Assembly: GCA_963921935.1 (NCBI GenBank)
Contig: OY998179.1
Location: 62,912,222 to 62,976,221 of the forward strand
Direction: 5' to 3'
Length of the DNA stretch: 64,000 bases
From: Galeruca laticollis
Taxonomy: Eukaryota; Arthropoda; Insecta; Coleoptera; Chrysomelidae
Translations under genes and position numbers: made by a program
Notes under the pieces: model-generated
Seen by the model: only the letters and a program-made list of their open reading frames with translations
Databases searched by the model: none
What the model was told of the DNA's origin: nothing
Part shown: positions 1 through 12,235 of the stretch, one piece after another
Layout of the letters: every line of letters begins with the position of its first letter
Numbering within the stretch: position 1 is the first letter of the stretch

Positions 1-423
1 ATGTTTATAAGGCCAAAAAGAGTACAATTATGGTGTTTCTTAACGGTTAAAATTTTAACAATTTCCAATCAGCCATTTAATAATTATAAATAGAAAATCG
101 TTTTTAGTTCCCAAATTTAGAGCCCTATAGTTCGTTAACGAAGGGCGTAAAGAAATTTTTTTATATGAAATAGGATCATTACTTTTAGTTCATCATCTGC
201 TCATTTTATCGATCTCCTGCGACAACTGGCGAAATGCTCGGACAAGTCGATGTTTGTTCACATTTTTGCGTTTTTCCCAAAAAAAAATATTATACAGGGG
301 GATACTTGTAAGAAATATTACGTCATTCACGTATTTTTTTAATGGAAACCCCAATATCTATTGCGGATTCTGAGAAAGCTCATTTTTTACGTACGATTAA
401 GTGATTAATAAATAGGGACTAAA
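1..423. other. Unassigned AT-rich flank
   Basis: No reading frame or known repeat is recognisable. It lies just outside the left end of the piggyBac element. Confidence 0.5.
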
Positions 424-427
424 TTAA

Positions 428-460
428 CCCGTAACCCGTATCATGGGGTCTGTGAGACAC
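428..460 (+). repeat. piggyBac left inverted repeat
   Basis: Terminal CCCGTAACCCGTA, a 3-bp spacer, then inner repeat TGGGGTCTGTGAGACAC. Both parts recur in inverted form at the right end. Confidence 0.92.
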
Positions 461-669
461 TTGTCAACAAGTCACGCACACCCGCTCCCCACTTCTTTTT
501 ATATCATTCTGCTGTTCCATCTACTTTTAAGTTGGGCCAACAGCAGTGAGCTTGAAGATTTTGAGCGATATAGGTGAACGTACGCGTAAATTATTTCGAG
601 TTAAAGTACGAAAGTGTCTGTGATACCCCTTTGTACGGGTTAAGTAACTTTTAAAAAAATACGTTTAGA

Positions 670-2528
670 ATGGATTCGGCTCCGGGGCCGTCTAAACGTG
701 TTCGGTTTGATGATAAACAGTTTGAAGAGACTGTGAAACGATGGTATGATGAAGTAGACAGTGATGTTAGCGACATAGATATTTGTGATAGTGATTACGC
801 AATCGGAAGTGATCACGATAGTGAGTCGGAGCTTGACTGCGAGGAATCTGATGATACTAGTTTGAAAGATGATCAAGAAGTTATTAGAGGTAATGAAGAC
901 CTAGGCAGCGACGATGACGAAAATGATGAGTATGAAGAGAGGTAAGAAGCGAATCGAAAATTCTATCATGGAAAAAATAATTATAAGTGGAGTGCAGAAC
1001 CTCATGTCAGCCGCAGTCGCACTATGAAGCACAACATTGTAGTTCAGTTACCTGGATTGCGTAAAATGGCTAAGCAGCGCTTACAGATTTCTCCCACAGC
1101 AGCATCCGCATGGGGCCTTCTTTTTCAACATGACATTTTGCAGCAAAAAGTGCAATGGACCAATGAAAAAATTGGAACTAAATGGATAAAATATGCTGAT
1201 CAAAAATTAGCGTGGATTCAAGACACTGATTTAGTTGAAATAAATGCGTTCTTAGGTCTGCTGATTTATACATCCGTGTTTAAGTCTAACCACGAAAATA
1301 TAGAGACCATTTTTGCCACAAATGGAACTGGACGGGACGTATTTAGATGTGTCATGACCATGAAACGGTTTGAGTTTTTACTAGTCTGTCTACGTTTTGA
1401 CAACCCCACTTATCGTCTAGAACGCAAAATTGAGGATCCCGCTGCACCAATTTCCGAAGTTTTTAACAAATTTGTACTAAATTGTCAGGAAGCATATTCC
1501 GTGGGCTTGTTAACGTGTGTCGACGAAATGTTGATTTCCTTTCGAGGAAAATGCCGGTTTGAAATGTATATACCCAACAAACCAGCCAAGTACGGTATAA
1601 AGGTTCAGTGTTTAACTTATGCTCGTAACCACTATTTCTATAATGAATATAGTTACACTGGAAGTCGTTCCGATAGCAAAGGCCAGCCAGAAGTCGAGAA
1701 AAAATATAATAAACCAACTCAGTCTGTTTTATGTTTATGCAAGCCAATTTACGGCACAAATAAAAATGTTACTGCCGATAATTGGTTTACGTCAATAGAG
1801 CTCATCGACATTTTATTTGAAAAAAAGCTAACTTATGTCGGAACGATGAGAAAAAATAGAAAAGAACTACCCAAAGAATTTCTGCCTTCAAAAACTAAAG
1901 AAGTTGGAAGCACTTTATATGGATTTACAAAAAAAATCACTCTCATTTCCCATGTTCCGAAAAAAGGAAAAGCAGTAATACTTGCATCGTCAATGCATCA
2001 CACACGACACACTGATGAAGACACAGATAAACCAGAGATAAATGCTTTTTACAATAATACCAAAAGAGGAGTTGATACGTTGGATGAAAAATGTTCCAAT
2101 TTTAGTGCTAGTAGGAGAACAGGAAGATGGCCGATGGCAGTGTTCTTCCAGTTACTAAATATCAGCACGTCTAATGCGTACATCCTATATATATATCAGG
2201 ACAAAATTCTCCTAAAATAACGACAGGAAATTTTTTAGAAATGTCAGCAAAAGAACTTGTTACACCCCACATGGAGAGAAGATTCGTAGATTCTAGAACT
2301 CCAGTAGAAATCAAAATAGGAATTCAGCGTATCATAGGAGAAGAAGTCACAAAAAATCGTGAAATACAGAATATGTATCAGGAAGAACGTTTAGAAATAA
2401 GAAAAGTATGTTATTTATGTCCTAAAAGACTTAAACGTAAGACCCAGTACTCATGTGTGATGTGTAAGAACCCAGTATGTTTAGAGTGCACCTTTAAAAT
2501 ATGTAAAGCGTGTAAAAATGACCTCTAA
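670..2528 (+). pseudogene. piggyBac transposase (DDE_Tnp_1_7), broken
   Basis: Catalyses excision and TTAA-directed insertion. The ATG at 670 opens an acidic N-terminus rich in D/E/S. An in-frame TAA at 943-945 interrupts it; the codons after it still read as typical piggyBac sequence, so this is a nonsense change. A GTAAG at the same place resembles a splice donor, but coding sequence continues directly. The core (1024-2220) keeps the three catalytic aspartates in the contexts CVDEM, ADNWF and RGVDTLDE. Near 2205 a one-base loss shifts the frame; the rest continues at 2241-2528 and ends in a cysteine-rich CxxC zinc-binding domain (roughly 2408-2516) like the PHD/RING-type tail of piggyBac transposases. 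Total length of about 620 codons fits the family. Confidence 0.9.
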
Positions 2529-2746
2529 AATAAAGCTTGTTATTTTTGTAATTTTTGATAAAAATTTAAGAATATCTTTTTGTTATACTCTTGTTTATCA
2601 AGCTTCTTTAAAGATAAAAGCTGTTTGGTATGTTTATATTACATTTTGAAAAAAAAATATGTTAAAATTTTTAGTTTTCAAGAATTAATTAAATATTTTC
2701 GTGGAAATATGACTTTATTTCCTAAAGTTTTTACATATGCTAACTC

Positions 2747-2748
<2 letters not shown>

Positions 2749-2782
<34 letters not shown>
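2749..2782. repeat. (TA)n microsatellite
   Basis: About 34 bp of pure TA forming the left border of the hammerhead relic. Confidence 0.95.
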
Positions 2783-2786
<4 letters not shown>

Positions 2787-2849
2787 TGGTGAATATTGGG
2801 GAAAGCAGCAAGAAGAAAACGGAAAACGTGTACTCTTAACGGAAAATTT

Positions 2850-2885
2850 TCAAGCTTTCGAGGATGATTGTCCTCATCATCAGGA
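2850..2885 (-). ncRNA. Hammerhead ribozyme-like core
   Basis: The minus strand shows CTGATGA, a hairpin with GAGGA/TCCTC arms, then CGAAAGCTTG. These are the two conserved hammerhead core boxes separated by a good stem II. Stems I and III are not obvious, so activity is uncertain. Confidence 0.6.
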
Positions 2886-3053
2886 ATACTGAAATGGAAA
2901 AACAGCATTAAGATACTGTAGTTGATAAGTAATATATAATATAGAAGAAATCGCAACAGGTGCGAACTTACCTCCGAATTGAGGTTAGAATCCATTATGT
3001 TATATAAAAATACGGACATTCAAATATGATAACATTGACCAATTATTTATAGC

Positions 3054-3089
3054 CCTTGATAATGAATAAAAATTATTCGAAAGCTCGGG
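3054..3089 (+). ncRNA. Degenerate hammerhead-like motif
   Basis: CTTGATAATGA, a GAATAA/TTATTC hairpin, then CGAAAGCTCGG. The layout matches the opposed motif at 2850-2885, but the first core box is altered. Confidence 0.4.
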
Positions 3090-3179
3090 AATAAATATCT
3101 GAAAGAATTTACTCTGGAGCCACATCCTCACAAAAATATCCATTACAAATAAGTTGGCAAATATCTTTCTTCAAATTAA

Positions 3180-3301
<122 letters not shown>

Positions 3302-3352
3302 CCTCACCATTTTCACACGCTTTCCAAAATATATATATGTATATATAGCTAG

Positions 3353-3413
3353 GTGTCTCACAGACCCCACTGTACGACTTATGTCCTAAAAGTGGATCTG
3401 TACGGGTTACGGG
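3353..3413 (-). repeat. piggyBac right inverted repeat
   Basis: Read on the minus strand: terminal CCCGTAACCCGTA, a 31-bp spacer, then TGGGGTCTGTGAGACAC. The 31-bp spacer against 3 bp on the left is the known piggyBac asymmetry. Confidence 0.92.
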
Positions 3414-3674
3414 TTATAACAGATTGGGAATTAGGACTTGTTCTAAAGCTAACCTATGAGTCGCGTAGCAAAATTCTGGGGTCGCGAGAGATAAAAATAC
3501 AATTGAACAGAAAATGTTTTTTAACTTGTAAAATTATTGTTATAAAGATAAAATAACAATTATCGTAGATAAATATATCATGAAATCTTCTAGTTCGGAA
3601 AGATTGTTTGTACCTGCATTTCTATTAAAAGTATTATAATAACTTGAACCACATTTACTATGCATTATGAAATG

Positions 3675-6600
3675 TTATTGGAATTGTGACAGTCTCACAC
3701 TATCTTCGACGTATAGCTGTGGCTTGCTAAGGCTAAGGCTTTTTGTTATATTCCCTATGCATGTTCTACCGCATTCGATTAGTGCAGCTATTTCTGTTTG
3801 AAATACGGTCGTTATTTTGCCAATGCAAACACTTATGCTTTGCCTGGGTCTGACGCCGTAAACGCCTGCTCCTGTGCCCGTTAGAGTTTTTGACCAGTCG
3901 GTGTACCAGTTGATAATGTTCAACATGCGTTGAGGTTCTCCCTGGGCCCATTCATATCTGCCACTCAAGTTGACACGATATGGTATCTCAGTTTCCAGGA
4001 CCTTGGGCATTCTGTCAGGTGGCATTTCGATGATGTCGCACCTCATCGTGTCGTGTATGTTTCATAGCATGGTGCTTGCACCAGTTGGCTTTGCACTGCA
4101 TTCTGTATACAGCCATTTTAGTCTCCCCCTGTATATAAAGATCTAATGGTGGGAAGTTAAGCAGTATTTCCAATGCTGCGGTTGAGGTACCCTTCATGGC
4201 GCCTGTATTGCTCAGACATACAGCACGCTGCACTTTAGAAAGCGTTTTGGCAGCTGATGTGCTTTGCTGAACTTTAGGCCACCATGCGATCGCACCATAC
4301 ACCATCATTGGTCTGATTAATCTGGTGTACAACGAGTTAACCATTGTCGGAGTTAGGCCCCAGGTGCACCCAATTGCTCATTTCATCGTCATTAGCGTAA
4401 TCTGAGAACGGCTTGTGATGCCCGCTAGATGGCTGTTTCAGGTTAACTTGTCATCTAACCGGATTCCTAGATATGTTGCCTCCCTGCCTTGCCGAAGAGT
4501 TTTGGCACACTAGTAATCTCTGCGATTCGCTGTTTTGTAAATGGTACCATGATGGTTTTCAAGGGATTGACAGACAATCCCTCCGCATCACACCGTCTCT
4601 CCACTACGGACATTGTCCTCTGCATTGGTTCCAGGCAGATGCCTACGTGTTTTCCCCATATTAGAATGATGATGTCGTCAGCATATCCTTGAGCATACCA
4701 ACCCTGCTCGTTTACTGTGAAAGGAAGGCCGGCGACCACCAGATTCCACAGCTTTGGTGACAGAACGCCTCCCTGTGGACATCCTTTTTCTGACTTCACC
4801 TCTCTTGTGACACCACACAGGGATGCTTGTGCTCTCCTGTTGCTTAGCATGTTCTCTATTTATCGGGTGATTGTCCTATCTGTGCCTCTGGCTTCCAGCT
4901 TTGACAATATTGAGCGAGTGCTGGTATTATCAAATGCTCCTTCGATATCCAGGAACACAGCCACTGCAACTTTTTTGTAAGTAATTTCTTGCTCTATCTT
5001 GCTCACCAAGCTATGCAAGGCTGTTTCACAAGATTTGCCACTTTGGTAGGCATGTTGATTAGGGTGCAGCGGCTTGTTACCCAGCACCGTGACCATCAAA
5101 TGCCTATCCATCATCTTCTCTAATGCCTTAAGAGTAAATGACAAGAGACTTATCGGACGACGAGCCTTTGCAGTATCGTAAGAGAGTCTTCCAGGTATTG
5201 GTATGAATATCACCTTGGAGATTTCTCACAGCGTAGGTATAACTCCTGTGGCTAGGCTTATTCTGAGCAGATTCACAAGTCTTGGAGTTATTATGTCGGC
5301 GCTTTTTTAGAGTAGTACAGAGTAAATTCCGTACATTCCAGGCGCCTTGAAGGGATCGAAAGATTGAATACCCCATGTCACAGACCCATATGTGACTATA
5401 GACTTTGCACAAGTCCAGCTATCACGAGTTGCCAGGCCGCGGGCAACTTGCCGTTCTTCTCTGACTTCGCTCGTTGCTTCGACTTGTATTTTGATGGATC
5501 CCGGGAAGTGCGTACTGAGCATTACTGCCAGTGTCTCCTCCGGTCCATCCGTGTGTGTGCCGTCTTCTTTGAGTACGGTCTCTGGAGTATTAACTGGAAT
5601 TTGAGCCATGACTCTGTGGAGTTTTGCACAGTCAGAGACATTTTCAATGTCCTGACAGAAATTTCTTCATGAGCTTCTCTAGGCTTTCCTTACTGCTTTA
5701 TTGAATTCAGTGAGCACCTTCGTATGACTGCCCCAATTTCCTGTGCGTTTGCACTGATTGTACAGCCTTCGAACGTTCCTACTCATCGATTCGAGCTTCC
5801 TGTTCCACCAACGTGCATTTCTGTTGGTCGTTCCGACCGTCTCAGGGCAGGCCTCGGTGTATGAGTTCATTATGGCTTTGTTTATGTTATAAGTCATTCT
5901 CTCAGCCCTGGCCCTGAAACTGGGTCAAGTGAGGCTAGATTGGTTTCCAATTCCTTCCAAAATGCTTCCCAATCTGTATTCCTTGGGTTTCTATAAGTCT
6001 CTTTTTTATAGGTCTACTTAATAGTAAAGGATATGTTATTGTGATCCGACGCTGAGGCTTCGTCTAATACCCCCCAGCCCTTAATTTCGCTAGCCACAAA
6101 GTGGCTGGCCAAAGTTATGTCCAGAACCTCTTCCCTAAGCAAATCCCCCCTTCTTTGTTGGAAAGTTGGCTTACGGCCCTGATTCAATAAAGTTAAACTC
6201 GACTCTATTAGGCAATCAATAAGGTACTCACCCCGTTTATTGGTGTTGGAGCTCCCCCAGGCCAGATGGTGGGCATTGGCGTCCAATCCCAAGATAATGT
6301 GCTTCCCCGTCTCTGATCCGTGTTCCACTATCCTTCTCATTTCCATGGACGGAGGTGCTTCTGTGGAATCGTATGGCAGGTACATTGATGCAAGCAGGAT
6401 TCTGATGTTTCCATCACCTGCCTGCAGGCGTACCTCAGTCACGGCAGTGTCCCTAGAACATAAATCCGTTATTTCCAACATTTTGATATTATTCCTGATA
6501 AAAATACATGCCCTTGTGTTTTTATTATCAGTGTCGTAGAATAACTCACCCATTACTCTGCCATTGACGGTCCATGGTTCTTGAATAAGAACCACTCCTA

Positions 6601-6682
6601 TGTCATCGGCCAAAATCTTCTGGCAGAGCGTCGCCGTCGTCGCTCTACTGTGATGCAGGTTGATTTGCAGCACTGCGGTCAT
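3675..6682 (-). pseudogene. LINE ORF2: endonuclease, RT, RNase H, broken
   Basis: ORF2 drives target-primed reverse transcription. The ATG at 6682 opens an apurinic-type endonuclease domain with VLIQEPW, GLDANAHH and ASDHNNI at the catalytic positions, ending at an in-frame TAG (6014-6016). A decayed linker (5307-5897) leads to the reverse transcriptase at 5213-4467, which shows RRPISLLSF, FLDIEGAFDNTS and the catalytic YADD. After the thumb region (4344-4015) an RNase H domain begins with YTDWSK, where G of the usual TDGS is replaced, and VFQTEIAAL; the rest of RNase H is lost. At least six frameshifts or stops mean this copy cannot make a protein. Confidence 0.82.
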
Positions 6683-7806
6683 CTTTGCTGTCTTTATGTG
6701 ATTCCCCCTGCAACTTGAAGAGAACTCTTTCTGCTATCACGAATGGGCGAATACCAAGTTTCCTCAGCTTCTGCAGGGATTCGTCGTCAATGTGGATGAC
6801 TAGGAACTGTCCTTCTGGCGTGGTATTACCACCCACAACAGCTCAGTGCTCGGTGTTTAATCCACTCTGGCTCCTTAGACCAAGCATCACATCTTCCTTG
6901 GTCTCCGCTCTCGTGGATCGTGGTACAAAAGTTGTGACTTTGCACATCTTCACAAGGTTTTTTGCCGGGCCCAGTCTCAGCTGAATCTCGCCAAACGGAT
7001 TCAGCTGCTTGAACTGGACTTCTAGCCATACCTTTGTGGTATAATTTTCGCAGATTACAACTACTGCTCCATTCTCAGGATGGCAGCTGGATATTCCGAC
7101 GTCTTCGCCCCGAAGGGCACGTCTCTCTAGCTCCATTTTGATTTATTTTTAAGGCTGTCTCTTTGTCCAGCATTGTTTCTGGATGGTTAACATGGACAAA
7201 TGCCACCTTTTAAACCAGCAGTTTCTCGGCGAAGGACTCAGGTGCATTCAAGGTTCTCGCTGAGCTTCCCTCTGCCTCAAATCTTTTTGTCATCCTTGCA
7301 GATTCCTCCGGAGTTCGCTGCGAGTGCAACCTTTTCCCTCCTGGCGTCACATGTTTGGATGATGACGGTTGGGCTTCGGGTTTGGCACCTTGCCTCGGCT
7401 TCACCCCCGCGCCCGGGATTCCAGAGGAGCCGGATTTGCTAAGGGGTGGTTCAGCCGAAGCACCATGCTTCTCCTTCCACGCCAACTGTCTTTCTTTTCT
7501 GGAGAGAATCCTCTCGCCTTTAGCGAGAGCTTCTTCTCTCCTTAGACGTCTCAGTTCGCCTCTAGAGAGCCTCTTTTTGGGTTCTCTCTTTGGCGACTGC
7601 GGCGACTGCCTACATGGGTTCTTTGAGGTGTTGCCCTCCTCCCCAGAACTTAGCAACTTATCCTCCCCCATCGCTGTGGGAGAGTTGTTACTTGTTGTCT
7701 GAACAGGAATGCCTGCGGTCTCTTGGCCACATTCCAATTCAGGAGTTTTTTTTGTGTTTCGGGTCATCCATAATGTTCCCACGAGTACCGGGTTAGTGCG
7801 GTCCAT
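6645..7806 (-). pseudogene. LINE ORF1 (DUF4780-type), broken
   Basis: The nucleic-acid-binding ORF1 of the LINE. The first 198 codons (7806-7210) are charged and low in complexity, with a stretch of K/R/E, and end at an in-frame TAA. Coding resemblance continues past that stop, shifts frame near 7140, and reads the conserved fold ENGAVVVICENYTTKVWLE followed by LNPFGEIQLRLGPAKN. A further TGA, probably from TGG, interrupts it near 6843, after which GQFLVIHIDDESLQKL and IRPFVIAERVLFKLQG complete the domain. DUF4780 is known from insect LINE ORF1 proteins; the assignment rests on these motifs read by eye. The end overlaps the start of ORF2 by a few tens of bases. Confidence 0.7.
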
Positions 7807-8190
7807 TCCCCCAGTGACCCGTTTGGGAGAATAAGGCTAATACTCTGGGAGGTCGCCCGGTTTCCCAGAAGCTCCGTTTACGACGGTGCTCCTCCACCGC
7901 CATGCACCCATTGGCACGGGTCGCTTGACACCTTGGGTTGGGGGATGTTTATCGACCTCCCGCTCTAGATCCGCTGAGTTCAGTTCCAACAGGGCCACCA
8001 CGTGAAGGGTATAATATATGATCACACACTCCCAATTATCTTGGGAGTACCCAGCGGTCTTGGGACAGTTTGAGGAGGTGCAATCTTCTAGGACTCTCCG
8101 TGCAAAACCTGTCCCCTGGGCTCTGCTTCCCTCTCCCTTACAACTTTACGTCGATTGAGGAAGGGCACAGACCCCTCGACCCCAAGTTAT
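7807..8190 (-). other. 5' leader of the LOA/R1-type LINE
   Basis: GC-richer than its surroundings and directly upstream of ORF1. It matches nothing else in the window. The outer limit is set by the change back to AT-rich DNA near 8190. Confidence 0.5.
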
Positions 8191-9000
8191 AATTTGGTTA
8201 TAGATACTCTTTTTTCCAATTTCAAGTATACATAACACTCTACATAGAGTTCCATGAACAATTTTATATGGAACATTAGTTAAATACGTACGTATATAAT
8301 TTCCGAAATAATATGATCATAAACCGATATACGCATAGCTGGAAGATAGCCTGAATGCAACATGAAAAAAGAAACTGATATTGATTCATTTTTTATATTT
8401 ATTCAACTAATTTTATATATTATACAATGTTTGTTAGTGCGGTTTCACATTTTAATTGGTTTGTTAGAATATCTCACTTGATTTTATTATTATATAGATA
8501 TTCATATGCCCTGAAATGAACATTCATCGTTCCGCATGATACATGTTTTCAATATTACCCAATAATCAAATGAAAACAACCACGACAACCTTTAAACATA
8601 ATACTAAATACTAGTCTCATTACAGAACACTTGTGGCTTCAACTTTGCTGTAAGTGACTCCAACAGCACTTTCAGAACAAAGAAATGTTACATAATTTAT
8701 CGTGATATGCAAACTAACAGTACAGTTTGATCAGTCAACGTATGAATAATGTGTTATAAATTCTAATAAGAAAACTTCAAACAAGTCTTCAAGTTGGTTT
8801 CATTTGACTCTTTCACCTCGCAAATTCCACCTACAATGAAACGGCGAACAGCTTTCTAGCATTCCATTCATCTTTTAAGAGCTATAGATTTTTATTCGTT
8901 TGCTTAATAAAGGTGTTATAATATATTTTAAGTATCCAAATTAGTATTTCAGCGTGAACATTCTCCAATTAAATTATATACAGTGAGCACGTAAATGATG
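8191..9000. other. Unassigned AT-rich region
   Basis: No ORF, tandem repeat or RNA gene is recognised between the LINE leader and the left inverted repeat of the mariner-like element. Confidence 0.5.
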
Positions 9001-9281
9001 GAACAAATACGTTAAAAGCTTGATTTGCCCATTGGGGAAAAAGTTGAGATACGTCGATTTTATTTTTCAGATGCGCATTTTTTGGATTACTCATATTTGG
9101 ATTTTAATTGCGAATTCCCTATTTTGATAGTACTATCAAAAAGAAAGCATTTTTCAGTGAATGGCTGCCATATTTTTTAATGTTACATAAACGTATATTG
9201 GAGAAATAAGAGATATTTCATTCATAATAATGTAATTTATGAAAATAGGACTAAATAAACCAACGTAAATATTAAATTAAA

Positions 9282-9386
9282 TTAGTGTATTAAATGAAAC
9301 TGACGGTTTCGAGTTGATTCCACAATATAATGAGATAAATTTGTGGAATTAACTAGAAACCGTGAGTTTCATTTAAAACACTAATA
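9282..9386. repeat. Small fold-back (MITE-like) repeat
   Basis: An almost perfect hairpin: TTTCGAGTTGATTCCACAA in one arm and TTGTGGAATTAACTAGAAA in the other, bounded by TTAGTG/CACTAA. The same arm sequence recurs near 25.1, 49.1, 49.8 and 50.9 kb. Confidence 0.7.
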
Positions 9387-9670
9387 TGAGTAGATTCCAC
9401 CAAGTGAGGGTCGAGACAGTTAATTTCAATAAATTAAATGCTCAAATTGCAAACCATTTGTTTATTGACAATATGAAACGCAATGTTGAAACCCTTGCTA
9501 AATATTATTAAAGTTATCAGCAATAACTAAATTATTTCTGATCCTTTTCACATAACGAATCCCCACAAAAAAATCCAATAGTGATATATGAAGAGATCTA
9601 GCTGGACACTATAAAAATCCTCAACTGCCAATCAATCTATTGGGAAAAATATTATTTAGTTATTCACGTA

Positions 9671-11059
9671 TTCAGTAAGGTCTATGAGGGATTATTGAAA
9701 GACAGACTAGGAAAGGAAGGAGCTGGAAGCTACTGGAAGCCTATCAGGAAACCAGTTCGGCTTCTGTAAGAAAAAATCCACAATTCAGGCCGTAGAGAAA
9801 GCTGTCAACATAGCGAAAGAGAACGCAAGGAACAATGCGCCGCATTAATTGCCCTCGACGTTAGGAACGCCTTTAATTTAGCGCAATGGGATAGAATATT
9901 GCATAAACTGGAAGAAAGAGGCGTGGCAAGTTACCTATTAGAAATCGTCGATTCATACCTAGAAGACAGGTCATTGCTTAGATGTCACGGCTGGAGTTCT
10001 ACAGGGCTCAGTACTCGGTCCTACCCTGTGGAACGTGATGTACGATGATGTGCTGAACGAACATGTACCGATGAGAGTTAGCCTACTTGCATACGTAGAC
10101 GACTTGGCAATAGTCATTATTGCTGTTGGAAAGGGAACGAAACGTTGCACCACATAGACTCCTAGATAAAGTAAAACGAGCTGGAGTTGTCTCCGCAGAA
10201 ATCATGAGCGGTCATTCTCAAAGGGCAGAGAGGGAAGGAAGAAATCAAATTTATGTGTAGCGGAGCAGAAATACCTCGCAAGAAGTGACAGCTATACCTG
10301 GGGGTCACCCTGGGGGAATTATTTAGTTTCAGTTAGCATATAAAGACTGCGTCCCGAAAGGCCGAGAAAAAGGTGGCAGCCCTTACTAGACTTACGCCAA
10401 ATATCAAGGATCCTGGGTCAAAAAAGAGAGAGATACTAATCAGCGTGGTGCAGTCCATTCTGCTATATGGCGCTCCCGTCTGGCATGGCCTCAGAGTCAT
10501 CAGCGCATACCGTACAACCTCTGCTAAAGGGGTACAAGTGGTGTCTCGTGTAATACCAATCCACCTCCTAGTCGAGGAGAGGTGGAGGCTATATAGGAGA
10601 AGGAATGGAAGTAGCATACAGGCCAAGAGGAAAGAAAGAACAATAACCCTGAATAAGTGGCAAGAGCTCTGGGATGACACCGTAGACGAGGCACAATGGA
10701 CCAAGTTTGTGATACCAAACTTGGGTGAATGCAAGCACAGGCAGGTGGACTATTTCCTTTCACAAGTACTTACAGGACACGCGTGCTTCCGAGTGTATAT
10801 TACGAGGATTGGAAAAACAGAAACAGACAAATGTCCGTACTGCAAAATCGTGTACACCGTGGACCATACTATTTTTGAATGCGAAAGATGGCTTACAGAA
10901 AGGGAACAACTGTATATGAGCATAGGCATACACCTCACAGCAGTTAACTTAACGCAAACTATGATGGCAGACGGCAGGAAATGGAAAGGAATTCAACATT
11001 TCATAACTACCATACTGAATCAGGAGGAAATAGGAGAAAGACAACAAGATAGGGGGTAG
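9671..11059 (+). pseudogene. R1-type LINE ORF2 C-terminal half
   Basis: The start reads FSKVYEGLLKDRLG and continues, with frameshifts, through ALIALDVRNAFNLAQW, the RT palm motif. From 10373 to 11059 a clean 228-codon frame gives the thumb and C-terminal domain: ILISVVQSILLYGAPVW, then SQVLTGHACFRVYI and a CCHC knuckle of the form C-x2-C-x7-H-x4-C (CPYCKIVYTVDHTIFEC). This order is typical of R1-clade ORF2. The catalytic loop region near 10080-10110 is frame-shifted. The ATG at 10373 is internal to the domain and not a true start. Confidence 0.75.
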
Positions 11060-11247
11060 TATGTATCAGACCACTCATCAACCTGATGATATGCGAAGAG
11101 CAATACCAGGTTTTGATTAATCGAAGAGGGAGGTTTAGTGGGTAGGCTAGGTTATTCTTCCCTAGACTCCTACACTGCCAGGGAAAGGAAGACCAAGTAC
11201 CTGCTCGAGCATGAGCGCCCTCCCCGTCAAAAAAAAGGAAAAAAGTA
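9671..11247 (+). mobile_element. R1-type LINE, 5'-truncated
   Basis: A LINE fragment ending in an A-rich tail (11230-11247) and flanked by the 9-bp direct repeat ATTCACGTA at 9662-9670 and 11248-11256. It lies inside the mariner-like element, whose transposase trace continues on its right. It begins within the reverse transcriptase and includes the R1-style C-terminal zinc knuckle. Confidence 0.8.
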
Positions 11248-11256
11248 ATTCACGTA

Positions 11257-11620
11257 TGTGTCGTGCCAAATGTGATGACGCTCCATCTTGATGGTATCAT
11301 AATGAATTGTCCGGGAGTATAATAGACGGATTTGCAGACGGGTATTTTTAGAGTTGTCGGCTATATCTCCTTATCTAACCCCATTAGATTGTTTCATGGG
11401 ATTCTCTCAAGTCAAAAGTTGAAGTTAACAGACCTAATCATTTTGATGAACTAAAAGAGAGAATGGGACAGCAATCAATTCAATTAACACTGAAATCCTG
11501 AATAATTTTTGGCAAGAGTTTCAATATCACCTTGCATATAGCCAAGAGGCAAATAATTTGCAATGTGAGCATTTAATTTGATACGTTGTACGTGTATCTA
11601 CTCCTATTTACATTTTTATA
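11257..11620 (+). pseudogene. Remnant transposase C-terminus (mariner/Tc-like)
   Basis: Across several frames the text resembles SP-LTPLDCF, SLKSKVEVNRPNHFDELKER and a following helix, which is the end of transposases of the IS630/mariner group. The segment left of the LINE insertion (about 9590-9670) contributes a few more codons. Too decayed for a finer name. Confidence 0.45.
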
Positions 11621-11869
11621 AATTACATTATTTTATGTCTCTTACATGCGGTTACGTAACATTAAAAAATATGTCATCAGTACACAGAAAAAAGAGTTTC
11701 ATTTTTGATGGTACTATCAAAATAGGGTATTCCCACTAAGAAACCCGATTAGAACGTCGTAACTCAAACAGTGATGACGTCATCAAAAATCTGAGTACAC
11801 CAATAAATGCACAACCAAAAATAAATTCCACGTTTTCGAGGATATGTTCCCAATGGCGAAATCTAGCTT

Positions 11870-12235
11870 TTAACAAATGGTCATTGAGTATAAAATGAAA
11901 TGAATTTGGAAATACATTTTCTTCAGAATCTTTTGATCTATAATGTTTACAGGATTGCTATGATGGTTTGCATTTCTCTTTTTGCAAATCAACTGCTTTG
12001 GATATCTTAGTTTAAAGCAAAGTGTTGTTTCACGGAGACTATATTTTAACCACCACTCCTCCTCATCAATTTTGGAACACAGAATGGTTTCGGTATTACA
12101 CCTATAAATGTATTGATTAAATGCAAAACAAAGTGCTTGTCTGTATTTGAGATATTTTTCGATAGTTTTATTCAACCCATTATAGGATAAGTTTTATTTT
12201 TTATTCGGCTGCTAAAATATTTTAGTATATATTAT
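11870..12235 (-). other. Unassigned; one 101-codon frame of unknown meaning
   Basis: The minus strand holds a frame (12175-11870) with EEEWWLKYSLRETTLCF and ICKKRNANHHSNPVNI. Its cysteines and histidines recall zinc-binding transposon proteins, but I cannot match it to a family. It overlaps the right inverted repeat of the mariner-like element by a few bases. It may be chance or an exon remnant. Confidence 0.2.

Larger units (their letters stand above)
3675..8190 (-). mobile_element. LOA/R1-group LINE, decayed
   Basis: A non-LTR retrotransposon on the minus strand with 5' leader, ORF1 (DUF4780-like), and ORF2 with apurinic-type endonuclease, reverse transcriptase and an RNase H domain. An RNase H after the RT points to the LOA or I side of the R1/LOA/Jockey group; the endonuclease start QINLHHSRA fits LOA/R1. 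Several stops and frameshifts break both ORFs, and the 3' end appears to stop within the RNase H near 3690. No target duplication was recognised. Confidence 0.82.
9001..11885. mobile_element. Decayed mariner/Tc-like transposon with long inverted repeats
   Basis: The segments 9001-9150 and 11690-11885 match in inverted orientation over roughly 150-190 bp with gaps, sharing GTTAAAAGCT, GATTT, CCATTGGG and CCCTATTTTGATAGTAC. Between them lie traces of a transposase C-terminus at 11257-11620, an AT-rich interior, a small fold-back repeat, and a later R1-type LINE insertion. The class call rests on the transposase trace; outer edges and target duplication are not resolved. Confidence 0.5.

Noticed and set aside
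938..1023. An intron in the piggyBac transposase starting at GTAAG (941)
   Set aside because: Codons right after the stop still read as piggyBac protein in the same frame, so a nonsense change explains it better.
11870..12175. A host zinc-finger exon on the minus strand
   Set aside because: No family match by eye, overlaps a transposon end, and no splice context supports it. Kept only as an unknown.
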